9,474 nucleotides of DNA from Clostridium sp. CAG:440 (lineage in GTDB: Bacteria > Bacillota > Clostridia > TANB77 > CAG-508), in assembly GCA_000437215.1 (NCBI GenBank), contig FR898618.1, positions 1-9,474 on the forward strand. The letters run 5' to 3'. A program made the position numbers and the translations under genes. Within the stretch, counting starts at the first letter, position 1; every line of letters starts with the position of its first letter. Of the stretch, positions 1-7,800 are shown piece by piece. Below the pieces are notes generated by a model. The model searched no databases. It was not told the origin of the DNA and saw nothing but the letters and a program-made list of their open reading frames with translations.

Positions 1-3
1 TTA

Positions 4-37
4 AACCCGGAACCGTGGCAACCCGGAACCGTGGCAA
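4..37. repeat. Two tandem copies of a GC-rich 16-bp repeat
   Basis: The unit AACCCGGAACCGTGGC occurs at 4-19 and again, identical, at 20-35, followed by AA. It is far richer in G and C than everything around it. There are no spacers, so it is not CRISPR-like. Because it lies at the window edge, more copies may lie to the left. The role is unknown; it could be part of a dispersed or variable-number tandem repeat. Confidence 0.85.
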
Positions 38-44
38 TTTTTTA

Positions 45-74
45 TTCATATAATATAGAAAGTTTATTTATAAT
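45..74 (+). promoter_or_regulatory. Possible sigma-A promoter for aspartate kinase
   Basis: TTCATA (45-50) and a perfect TATAAT (69-74) are separated by 18 bp. Initiation near 81 would give a short leader that lacks the 5' arm of the 53-92 hairpin, so such transcripts would escape termination. The -35 matches the consensus at only four of six positions. Another TATAAT at 49-54 has no good -35. Confidence 0.4.
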
Positions 75-99
75 AAAATAGGCTTTCTATATTTTTTTT
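53..99 (+). terminator. Terminator-like hairpin just before the aspartate kinase gene
   Basis: Bases 53-69 pair with 76-92 in a continuous 17-bp stem (two G-U pairs, otherwise A-T/G-C) around a 6-base loop (70-75). A run of eight T follows at 92-99. This is intrinsic-terminator architecture on the plus strand. The kinase ribosome site begins at 101, so there is no room for a promoter after it. It either ends transcription of a gene off the left edge or acts as an attenuator in the kinase leader. Confidence 0.65.
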
Positions 100-111
100 A
101 GAGGTGACAAG

Positions 112-1090
112 ATGAATAAAATAGTAGTATTAAAATTTGGAGGGAGTTCTGTTGCAGATGATGAAAAACTAAATATTGTAGCACAAAAGGTAATAGAATA
201 TTATAAAAATGGAAATGAAGTTGTTGTAGTTTTATCAGCACAAGGAAAAACAACAGACAAACTAATTAAAGAGGCTAGAACCTTATCAAAAGAACCAAAC
301 AAAAGAGAAGAGTCGATGCTTGTTTCAGTAGGAGAGCAAATATCAATAGCAAAACTTGGAATATTATTAAATGAATTGGGGTATAATGCTATATCTTTAA
401 CAGGATGGCAGGCAGGTATAAAATCAAATTATAGTAGTAAAAATGCTATAATAGAAGGAATAGAACCTTCTAGAATTTATAATGAATTAAATAAAGGAAA
501 AATAGTTATAATTGCAGGATTTCAAGCTATTGATGAAAACAATGATATTTCAACACTTGGAAGGGGAGGGTCTGATACAACAGCAGTTGCAGTTGCGGCG
601 GCTATAAATGCTGATAAATGTTATATATTTTCTGATGTTGATCGGTGTATACACAGCAGACCCTAATAAAGTAAAAGATGCATATAAACTTCAAAACATA
701 TCTTATAAAGAGATGCTTGATATTTCAAATGAAGGTGCAAAAGTGCTTCATAATAGAAGCATAGAAATAGGAAAAAAATTTAATATACCAATCATTACAA
801 AATCTACATTTAATGATGAAAAAGGAACTGTAATTTCTAAAAAAATTGAAGAAAATACAGTAAAAAGTATAGTAAAAAAAGATGTTTCAAAAATTTCTAT
901 TATTGGAGAAGGAATAATGAGAAATACCAATTTAATGGAAAAAATTATTAAAATAATAGACGAATATAAATTAGAAGTTTTGCGTTTAGAAATAACTGAT
1001 CTTAAAATTTGTATTATTTTTAAAGAATTAGTTGATGACATAATTTTGGAAAAAATTCATAAAGAAATTTTTCATAAAATTCGCTCTTGA
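112..1090 (+). pseudogene. Aspartate kinase, interrupted by a one-base insertion
   Basis: Aspartate kinase phosphorylates L-aspartate, the first step toward lysine, threonine and methionine. The N-terminal part shows KFGGSSV (residues 8-14), GEQIS (74-78) and GRGGSDTTA (150-158), all hallmark motifs of the amino-acid kinase fold. The frame is lost after Asp177: the extra C at about 643 turns the expected SDVDGVYTADP into a frame that stops at 666. Removing that base joins it to the reading frame ending at 1090, giving 325 residues. The C-terminal part (about 257-325) looks like a single ACT regulatory domain, whereas common homologues have about 400 residues and two. The start at ATG 112 is set by GAGGTG at 101-106. 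Either this is a real, perhaps recent, inactivation or the C is a sequencing or assembly error. The gene family is certain; function as written is doubtful. Which paralogue (lysC, dapG or other) cannot be told. Confidence 0.9.
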
Positions 1091-1115
1091 TAATTATGTA
1101 AATAAATGATATAAT
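1087..1115 (+). promoter_or_regulatory. Strong sigma-A promoter of the Clp-FtsH hybrid gene
   Basis: TTGATA (1087-1092) and perfect TATAAT (1110-1115) with a 17-bp spacer. The -35 overlaps the stop codon of the aspartate kinase frame, so the hybrid gene is independently transcribed. Initiation is expected near 1122. An imperfect palindrome, GACT-TAATT-AGTC (1124-1136), lies right at the start of the transcript and could be an operator or a small 5' hairpin. Confidence 0.8.
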
Positions 1116-1167
1116 GTATGCATGACTTAATTAGTCTTATAATATTTCATAAGGAGGATTTTTTACT

Positions 1168-3156
1168 ATGAATGAGACAAATAATACTTTTACACTTGAG
1201 AAAAGTTTTAGCGAATGTTTAATGAAGAGTCAGGAGGAGGCTGAGCGGTTAGGTCTAAAAAATACCCCTACAATCATTGTCTTGAAGACATTGCTCGAAA
1301 CAGAAAACAGCTATATGTATGAATTTTTTAGCTTTACACATGTCAAGTGGAGCAAGGTAAAAAATGCAATGCAAGAACATGTGAAAAAATATGTTGCCGA
1401 AAAGCACGAGGAGGAAGGATACATTTTAAAAGCGGCATTGGATGAAAAAGAGTTACAGTTTAAAATGAGTGAAGACCTTTATTGTTCTGTAATTGAGGCA
1501 GGATCAATTACAGAAAATAAGGTTACTGATGAGGTAACATTTATACTTTCAATGCTTTCACGTGACATTGAAAAACAAGTTGTAAACTTTTTTAGAGACG
1601 TTAAACGTGATACAACAGCTGTTTTGGTATATTTTCAGGGAATATTATTTGCTAGTGTTTTAACTGATTCTCAGATTTACCAGCAATTGCTTAATGAAGA
1701 TGAACAAGAATATGAAGAGCAGGATTATCAAAATTCCAATGTTACGGTTGTGACAGAAGATGGTCTTAAAATTCCAAAGGTAATTGAAAAAAGTGTTACA
1801 TTACTTAAGTGCAATGAGCAGGATGCTTTAATTCTTGGAAGAGAAGAAGAAACCCAAAAATTGATGAAAATTCTTTTAAAGTGTAAAAAGAAAAATGCAA
1901 TTTTAGTTGGCAAACCTGGAGTTGGCAAAACTGCTATTGTTGAGCATTTGGTTTATAAGATTGCTAGAGGCGAATGCCCTAATGAACTAAAAAACAAGAA
2001 AGTGCTCTCACTTGATGTAAATTCATTAATTGCAGGTACAACATTAAGAGGTATGGCAGAAGAAAGATTTGCAAAACTTGTGGAGTTTCTTGAAAAAGAA
2101 TCTGACGTAATATTGTTTGTGGATGAAATCCACAACATGATTGGCGCTGGAACGCAAGTAGATGACACACATGATTTGGCAAATTCATTAAAACCAATTC
2201 TTGCAAGAGAAAATATCAGTGTAATAGGTTGCACAACAGAGCAAGAATACAAGAGAATCTTCGAAAAAGACAAGGCATTTAAACGTCGTTTTGAAACCGT
2301 GGAAGTTAAAGAACCATCATTTGATGAGGTGTACCCAATGATTAAAGCACAAATTGAAAGGCTAAAGTCCTTCCATAGTGTAGAAATCAAGAAAAAAAAC
2401 GTTGAATACATTATTATGATGGCTGCATGCTTTAACTTTGAAACATGCAATCCAGACAGAACTCTTGACTTAATTGATAAGGCAATGGCAACTGCAAAAA
2501 TGCAAGGAAAAAAAGAGGTGACACGGGAGGTTGTAATTAACAATTTTGAAAGTAATTTCAAGTTGTTTAATAAACTGCCAAAAGACCAAAAGTTTTCAAC
2601 TGCATATCATGAAGCCGGCCATTATCTTGTAAACAGGTATAGCAAAAATAGGAGAAAGCTCTTAGCAATTAGCTGTATTCCTGCAGAAGATTATCTTGGG
2701 GTAACTGTATATGACTCAAATGAAGACGAATTGCTTTATTGGGATAATAATGCGTGTATTGAAAATATTGCACTTGATTTAGGTGGAAGAATTGCTGAAA
2801 AGATGTACACAGATAGTTATTCCATTGGAGCAAGAAGTGATTTGAAAAATGCAACAAATATGGCAAGAGATATGGTTGTTAAATATGGTTTGACTACAAA
2901 ATTTTCAAAACGTAATGTAGAAAGAAATGTAAGTGAAAATATGAAAAATGAAATAAATACTGAAGTTGACCAAATCATTGACGAAGCACATAAATTGGCA
3001 ACCCAAATTTTAAGGGAACATAAAAATGTTTTAAAAAGTCTCGCTACAGAGCTTTATAAAAAAGGAATTCTTATCGGTAAAGAAGTTGAAAAAATTTGTC
3101 ACGAAGAAGAAGAAAAAACAAAATGGAAACAGGAGGAAAATGTAAAAAATCCATAA
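1168..3156 (+). CDS. Soluble hybrid protease: Clp N-domain, Clp-type AAA+ module, FtsH-type M41 zinc peptidase
   Basis: 662 residues. Residues about 10-145 resemble the Clp N-domain, followed by an acidic linker (about 176-188). The AAA+ module (about 219-460) is Clp D1-like: entry ILGREEE, Walker A GKPGVGKT (248-255), Walker B VILFVDEIH (314-322), sensor-1-type GCTT (354-357), arginine-finger pair in FKRRF (371-375) and NPDRTLDLID (428-437). It has no ClpC/ClpB middle coiled coil and no second AAA+ ring. From about 470 the sequence switches to the FtsH peptidase: zinc motif HEAGH (481-485), then ARSDLKNATNMARDMV (555-570), where Asp558 matches the third zinc ligand 77 residues after His481. 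There is no membrane segment, unlike true FtsH, so it is probably cytosolic. Inference: ATP-driven unfolding is coupled in one chain to zinc proteolysis, without ClpP. Ribosome site AAGGAGG (1151-1157) fixes ATG 1168. Codon use differs from the neighbours (more ATT, CTT, GAG). Substrates unknown. Confidence 0.9.
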   Translation: MNETNNTFTLEKSFSECLMKSQEEAERLGLKNTPTIIVLKTLLETENSYMYEFFSFTHVKWSKVKNAMQEHVKKYVAEKHEEEGYILKAALDEKELQFKMSEDLYCSVIEAGSITENKVTDEVTFILSMLSRDIEKQVVNFFRDVKRDTTAVLVYFQGILFASVLTDSQIYQQLLNEDEQEYEEQDYQNSNVTVVTEDGLKIPKVIEKSVTLLKCNEQDALILGREEETQKLMKILLKCKKKNAILVGKPGVGKTAIVEHLVYKIARGECPNELKNKKVLSLDVNSLIAGTTLRGMAEERFAKLVEFLEKESDVILFVDEIHNMIGAGTQVDDTHDLANSLKPILARENISVIGCTTEQEYKRIFEKDKAFKRRFETVEVKEPSFDEVYPMIKAQIERLKSFHSVEIKKKNVEYIIMMAACFNFETCNPDRTLDLIDKAMATAKMQGKKEVTREVVINNFESNFKLFNKLPKDQKFSTAYHEAGHYLVNRYSKNRRKLLAISCIPAEDYLGVTVYDSNEDELLYWDNNACIENIALDLGGRIAEKMYTDSYSIGARSDLKNATNMARDMVVKYGLTTKFSKRNVERNVSENMKNEINTEVDQIIDEAHKLATQILREHKNVLKSLATELYKKGILIGKEVEKICHEEEEKTKWKQEENVKNP

Positions 3157-3164
3157 AAGGACTT

Positions 3165-3201
3165 AAAAGAAGAAACCAGCTAATTGCTGGTTTTTTCTTT
3201 T
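3165..3201 (+). terminator. Intrinsic terminator of the hybrid protease gene
   Basis: Stem 3165-3180 with 3186-3201, loop TAATT. The core AAACCAGC/GCTGGTTT is extended by an A-rich/T-rich pairing through a single G-C pair, so the T-tract is part of the distal stem. It starts 9 bases after the stop codon and separates this unit from lexA. Confidence 0.85.
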
Positions 3202-3216
3202 AAAATAAAAAAATTA

Positions 3217-3255
3217 AAACTTTTGTTTGACATTTTTTTGTTTGTATGATATGAT
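3217..3255 (+). promoter_or_regulatory. lexA promoter with possible degenerate SOS operator
   Basis: TTGACA (3227-3232) and TATGAT (3250-3255), 17-bp spacer: a near-consensus sigma-A promoter. Overlapping the -35 is AAAC-TTTT-GTTT (3217-3228), a perfect inverted repeat with the same 4-base gap as the Gram-positive LexA box GAAC-N4-GTTC, differing symmetrically in the outer base of each half. TTTGTTTG is also directly repeated at 3222-3229 and 3237-3244. LexA autoregulation is usual in Firmicutes. The promoter is well supported; the operator is only plausible. Confidence 0.7.
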
Positions 3256-3287
3256 ATGCAAAAATAGAAAAAAGGAGTTGTCAAAAC

Positions 3288-3938
3288 ATGCCTAGAAAAA
3301 AAGAAGAATTAAATAAAAGAGAAAAAGCAATATTAAAATTCATTGAAAAACAAATAATGACAGACGGTTATCCACCATCTGTAAGAGAAATAGGAAAAGC
3401 AGTAGGATTAAGTTCAACAGCTACAGTACATGGTTATTTAGCTAGATTAGATGAAAAAGGTTACATAAAAAAGCAAGACAAAAAAGGAAGAACTTTACGT
3501 TTATTAAAAGGTGGTTCAGGAGAAGAAAAAATAAAATCTAGCAAAGATTTTTATACACAAAAAGAATTAGTAGAAGTGCCAATAATAGGAAGAATAACTG
3601 CAGGAGAGCCAATTTTAGCAGTGGAAAATGTAACAGACACATTCCCAATTCCAATCGACTTTGTTGGAAATTCAGAAAGCTTTATGCTTACAGTAAGAGG
3701 AGAAAGTATGATAGAAGCTGGAATATTAGATGGCGATTATATTTTAGTAAAAAAACAAAGTAATGCAAATAATGGAGAAATTGTTGTAGCATTAATAGGA
3801 GAAGAGGCAACTGTAAAAACATTTTATAAAGAAAAAGATCATATTAGGTTACAACCAGAAAACAGCACAATGGACCCAATAATTGTTCCTACATGTGAAA
3901 TTTTAGGAAAAGTCGCAGGAGTATTTAGAAAAATGTAG
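3288..3938 (+). CDS. lexA: LexA, SOS-response repressor with self-cleaving protease domain
   Basis: 216 residues, normal length for Gram-positive LexA. LexA binds operators of DNA-damage genes. RecA filaments on single-stranded DNA trigger its autocleavage, which releases the SOS regulon. The N-terminal winged helix-turn-helix spans about 1-72, including GYPPSVREIGKAVGLSST (27-44). The cleavage site is Ala105-Gly106 in RITAGEP. The S24 peptidase domain carries nucleophile Ser140 (VRGESM) and general base Lys177 (ATVKTF), 37 residues apart as in E. coli LexA (119/156). Start ATG 3288 follows AAAGGAG (3271-3277). It is transcribed alone between the upstream terminator and a convergent terminator. 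All catalytic residues are present, so it should be functional. Confidence 0.97.
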   Translation: MPRKKEELNKREKAILKFIEKQIMTDGYPPSVREIGKAVGLSSTATVHGYLARLDEKGYIKKQDKKGRTLRLLKGGSGEEKIKSSKDFYTQKELVEVPIIGRITAGEPILAVENVTDTFPIPIDFVGNSESFMLTVRGESMIEAGILDGDYILVKKQSNANNGEIVVALIGEEATVKTFYKEKDHIRLQPENSTMDPIIVPTCEILGKVAGVFRKM

Positions 3939-3999
3939 CATTTCTATACATAAAAATTTTAAAACATTTATAATATATGAAATAAAAATATAATAATAT

Positions 4000-4042
4000 A
4001 AAAAGAAGCTCTAATTTTGTAAAATTTAGAACTTCTTTTTTA
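4000..4042. terminator. Bidirectional terminator between convergent lexA and the BI-1 gene
   Basis: A long hairpin pairs about 4000-4014 (AAAAGAAG, mismatch, TCTAA) with about 4026-4040 (TTAGA, mismatch, CTTCTTTT). A-tracts on the left and T-tracts on the right give a U-run on either strand, so it can end lexA transcripts from the left and the minus-strand gene from the right. Confidence 0.8.
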
Positions 4043-4052
4043 CTTTAAATTT

Positions 4053-4709
4053 TTAATCTCTTGATCTTCCAAAAAGTCTAAGTAATTTTAAGAAAATGTT
4101 AATAAAATCTAAATACAATTCCATAGCTCCATATACATACAATTTATCTTGATTTAGGTTAGGATCTTGAGAAAGCATTTTTAATTTGTTCATATCATAA
4201 ACAGTAATACCAAAGAACAAAATTAACATTATCCAAGTTAAAGCAATATCAACCATTGTATTGCCAACAAAAAGATTTATAATGCTAGCTATAATTCCAA
4301 CAAAAAGTGTTGTAAATAGAATAGTAGACCAGTTACTTAAATCTTTATTTGTTTTGTAGCCAATAAATGCTAATATGCCAAATAGTGCTGAAGTTACAAC
4401 AAATATAAGACCAATAGAAGTTAAGTCATATATAGCAAATATTGAAGAAAGTGTTACACCATTTAAAAATGCATATATGAAATACAAAATTCCAACAACA
4501 GTAGGTGATAACTTCTTAAACAATAAACTAAAAACTAATACAGCTATTAGTTCTATAATTGCTACAACAGCAAATCCGCCAGATAGTGCAAGCTTAAAGC
4601 ATAATCCACTTGAATATGTGTACCATGCAACAATTGCAGTACCTAATAATCCTAAAAACATCCAGAAAAATGTTTTTGTGAAAAATTTGTTATCTGTATT
4701 TTCTCCCAT
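4053..4709 (-). CDS. Bax inhibitor-1 family (YetJ/YccA-like) seven-helix membrane protein
   Basis: 218 residues, almost entirely hydrophobic helices after a short polar N-terminus, fitting the seven-segment TMBIM/BI-1 family. The family signature is at the C-terminus: ITVYDMNKLKML (168-179), then GAMELYLDFINIFLKLLRLFG (194-214), ending in RSRD. Asp172 and Asp201 correspond to the pair of acidic residues that form the pH-sensitive latch in Bacillus YetJ, a calcium-leak channel. That role is known for YetJ and only inferred here; in other bacteria YccA-type members modulate FtsH. The start is the ATG ending at 4709, preceded on the minus strand by AAGGAGG. It diverges from addA and converges on lexA. 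Family assignment is firm; the physiological role is not. Confidence 0.93.
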   Translation of the reverse strand: MGENTDNKFFTKTFFWMFLGLLGTAIVAWYTYSSGLCFKLALSGGFAVVAIIELIAVLVFSLLFKKLSPTVVGILYFIYAFLNGVTLSSIFAIYDLTSIGLIFVVTSALFGILAFIGYKTNKDLSNWSTILFTTLFVGIIASIINLFVGNTMVDIALTWIMLILFFGITVYDMNKLKMLSQDPNLNQDKLYVYGAMELYLDFINIFLKLLRLFGRSRD

Positions 4710-4739
4710 AATTTCCTCCTTTTTAAAAGTAGTAAATTA

Positions 4740-4768
4740 ATTATACTATTAATATTTTACAAATGCAA
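4740..4768 (-). promoter_or_regulatory. Likely promoter of the BI-1 family gene
   Basis: Read on the minus strand: TTGCAT (4768-4763), 17-bp spacer, perfect TATAAT (4745-4740). The -10 is ideal while the -35 keeps only TTG. It sits about 30 bases before the start codon, in the intergenic region shared with the addA promoter. Confidence 0.55.
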
Positions 4769-4776
4769 TATTTTTC

Positions 4777-4805
4777 TTTACCAGCTGCAATAATTATAGT
4801 ATAAT
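4777..4805 (+). promoter_or_regulatory. Likely promoter of addA
   Basis: TTTACC (4777-4782) and perfect TATAAT (4800-4805) with a 17-bp spacer; expected initiation near 4812. It faces away from the BI-1 promoter, so the two genes share a divergent control region of about 150 bases. I saw no GAAC-N4-GTTC-like LexA box here. Confidence 0.55.
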
Positions 4806-4858
4806 CGTTATAAATCTTTAGTATATTAGTTAAAAATAAAAAATGTGTGGAGGAAAAA

Positions 4859-7800
4859 ATGTCAAACGTAAAATGGACAGACGAACAAAAACAAGCAATA
4901 TATGAAAAAAATACCAATATCTTGGTTGCGGCAGCAGCAGGAAGTGGAAAAACCGCTGTTTTAGTAGAAAGAATAATAAACAAAATAATAAATGATAATG
5001 TAGACATAGACAAATTATTGGTTGTTACATTTACAAATGCAGCCGCATCTGAAATGAAACAAAGAGTACTTGATGCAATATATAAAAAATTAAATGAAAA
5101 TCCAGAAAATGAGAATTTGCAAAAGCAAATATTACTTTTAAACAAAGCAAATATCTGTACAATAGATTCATTTTGTTTAGATGTAGTAAGAAATAATTTT
5201 TTTGAACTAAAAAATGTTTCGCCCAATTTTAGAATAGCAGATACAGCAGAAATTGATATATTAGAACAAGAAGTAATTGAAAATATATTTGAACAAAAAT
5301 ATGACAATCAAGACAAAGATTTTTTGGAATTAATAAATACATACACAAGTTATAAAGATGACTCGCCATTAAAGGATTTAATTTTAAAAATAGTTAAAGA
5401 AATTAGTAGTATGCCATTTCCAGAAAAATGGCTAGATGAACATATAGAAATGTTCAATTTGGAAAACAGACTAGAAGATGATTTTTCTAACACACCATGG
5501 GGGCATATTTTATTAGAAGATATAGAAGAAGAAATAACAGATGATTTAGAAATATTAAAAAATTTAAAAAAAGAATTGCAAGATCAACTAGACCTAGAAA
5601 AGGTTCAAATAGTTATAGGACAAGATATTAATAATTTAGAAATTTTAAAAGCAAATATAAATAATTGGGATAAAGCATTTACAACATTTCAAACAATGAC
5701 ATTTGAAAAATGGCCAAGAATAAATGCCAATAATGAATTTAAAGAAGAAGCAAAAGAAATAAGAGACAGTGTTAAAAAAAAATTTAAGGCAAAACTTGAA
5801 AAAATATTGTTAAGTGATTCAAAACAATCAAATTTGGACATTTATGATATGTATAAAATATTAAAAAAACTACAAAATCTAATTTTAGAATTTAAGCTTC
5901 AATTTTCTAAGAAAAAACAAGAAAAAAATATTGTTGATTTTAGTGATATAGAGCATTTTGCATTAGAAATATTGCTTAAAGAAGATGATAATAATAACTT
6001 AGTAAAAACAGATGTTGCCAAAAGATATCAAGAAAAATTTGTAGAAATTGCAATAGATGAATATCAAGATAGTAACTTAGTACAAGAATATATAATGACT
6101 GCTATTTCAAATGGTAAAAATTTATTTATGGTTGGAGATGTAAAGCAAAGTATATATAAATTTAGGCAGGCAATGCCAGAGTTATTTTTAAGTAAATATA
6201 ATACATATAAAAATACTATAACAAATAATGATGATAATTTAAAAATTCAGTTGTTTAAAAATTTTAGAAGTAGAGAAAATATATTGGACTTCACAAACTT
6301 AATTTTTCAAAATATTATGAGTGAGAACTTAGGGAATGTAAATTATAATCATGAAGAATATTTAAATCTAGGAGCAACAGACTATAAAAAGCCGGAACAA
6401 AACTTAAATACAGAAGTTTATTTAATAGATACAAAAGAAAAACAAGACGAAGAGGAACAAGAAGAGCATTATGAAGATATAGAATTAGAAGCAAAATTTG
6501 TTGCAAAAAAAATTAAAGAACTTATAGACAATAAATTTCAGGTGTATGATAGAAAAAAAGAATGTTTTAGAGACATTAAATATAGTGATATAGCAATACT
6601 TTTAAGAAGTACAAAGCAAAAAGCAAATATATTTGAACAAGAAATAATTAACCAAAAAATGGATGTATTTTCAGACACATCACAAGAATACTTGGATTCT
6701 ATTGAAATTCAAACAATAATATCATTATTAAAAATAATAGATAATCCAATGCAAGATATACCATTAGTTACAGTTCTTAGGTCAAATATAGGAAAATTTA
6801 CAGATAATGATTTAGTAACAATTAGATTAAATGATAAATATGACGATTTTTACACATGTTTATTAAAATCTAGAATAAGTGTTGAAGGAGAATTAAAAGA
6901 AAAAATAGAAACATTTTTAAGTAATTTAAAAATGTGGCAAGAAGAACAAGAATATCTTGCTTTAGATGAGTTAATTTGGAAAATATACTCAGATACAGGC
7001 TTTTATAACTATTGTGGATTAATGCCAAATGGAAATTTAAGACAAGCAAATTTAAGAGCATTGTTTGAAAGAGCAAAACAATATGAACAGGCAAGTTTTA
7101 AGGGATTATATAATTTTATAAAATTTATAGACAAACTTAAATTAGGAAGTGGAGACTTAGGATCTGCAAAATTAATAGGAGAGAATGATAATGTTATTAG
7201 AATAATGAGTATACATAAAAGTAAGGGGCTAGAATTTCCAGTTGTTTTTTTAGCAAATGTGGGAAAACAATTCAATATGCAGAGTTTAAAAATAGATCCA
7301 ATTTTATTACATAGCAAGCTTGGAATAGGAATGAAATACATAAACCATAATATTCAAGTAGAATATGATACAAATGCTAAAATTGCTGTAAAAAACAAAT
7401 TAATACAAGAAAGCATATCAGAAGAAATGCGTGTTTTATATGTTGCATTAACAAGGGCAAAAGAAAAGCTAATAATTACAGGAATTAGCAAAGACTATGA
7501 AAAAGATATAGAAAAAATAAAAAAGCAAGTTCAAATATATGGAAAAGTCGAAAATAAAATAAATCCAATATTGCTAAAAAAATGCAAATCATATCTTGAT
7601 TGGATTATGCTTGTTAGTGTGTATAACAAATTTGATTTTGAAAAAATAGCAAATATAGAAGTATTGGAAAAAAATAAACTAAATACTAATTCAAAAGAAG
7701 AAGTAGTAGAGAAAATAAATATTCAAGAAAAATTATCAAATAACAAGCAAGATGAAAAAAAGTTAAAACAGATAAAAGAAGAAATAGAGTATAAATATAA

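Noticed and set aside
1..40. CRISPR array
   Set aside because: The repeat copies are directly abutting with no spacers, only 16 bp long, and no cas genes are nearby.
1..111. Lysine riboswitch upstream of aspartate kinase
   Set aside because: The leader is far too short and lacks the multi-helix L-box; only one hairpin with a T-run is present.
608..643. ATG 608 as a separate start for the second aspartate kinase frame
   Set aside because: No ribosome site, and the residues before the junction do not match the family; the frame only makes sense after position 643 as the continuation of the first.
636..650. Programmed frameshift in aspartate kinase
   Set aside because: No slippery heptamer, stimulatory hairpin or internal ribosome-like site was visible; a plain one-base insertion explains it.
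748..1041. Minus-strand open frame inside aspartate kinase
   Set aside because: Shadow of the kinase C-terminal frame; hydrophobic low-complexity translation and no ribosome site.
1953..2561. Minus-strand open frame of 202 codons inside the hybrid protease gene
   Set aside because: Lies antisense to conserved AAA+ motifs; Ser/Leu-rich translation typical of antisense of an AT-rich gene.
4375..4740. Plus-strand open frame opposite the BI-1 gene
   Set aside because: The minus strand encodes a recognisable BI-1 family protein with a strong ribosome site; the plus frame has neither.
4847..4861. GTG at 4847 as the addA start
   Set aside because: It abuts the GGAGG ribosome site at 4849-4853; ATG 4859 with 5-base spacing gives the normal AddA N-terminus.
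4741..5307. Minus-strand open frame covering the start of addA
   Set aside because: Antisense to the AddA Walker A region and crosses both intergenic promoters; Phe/Ser-rich, no family resemblance.
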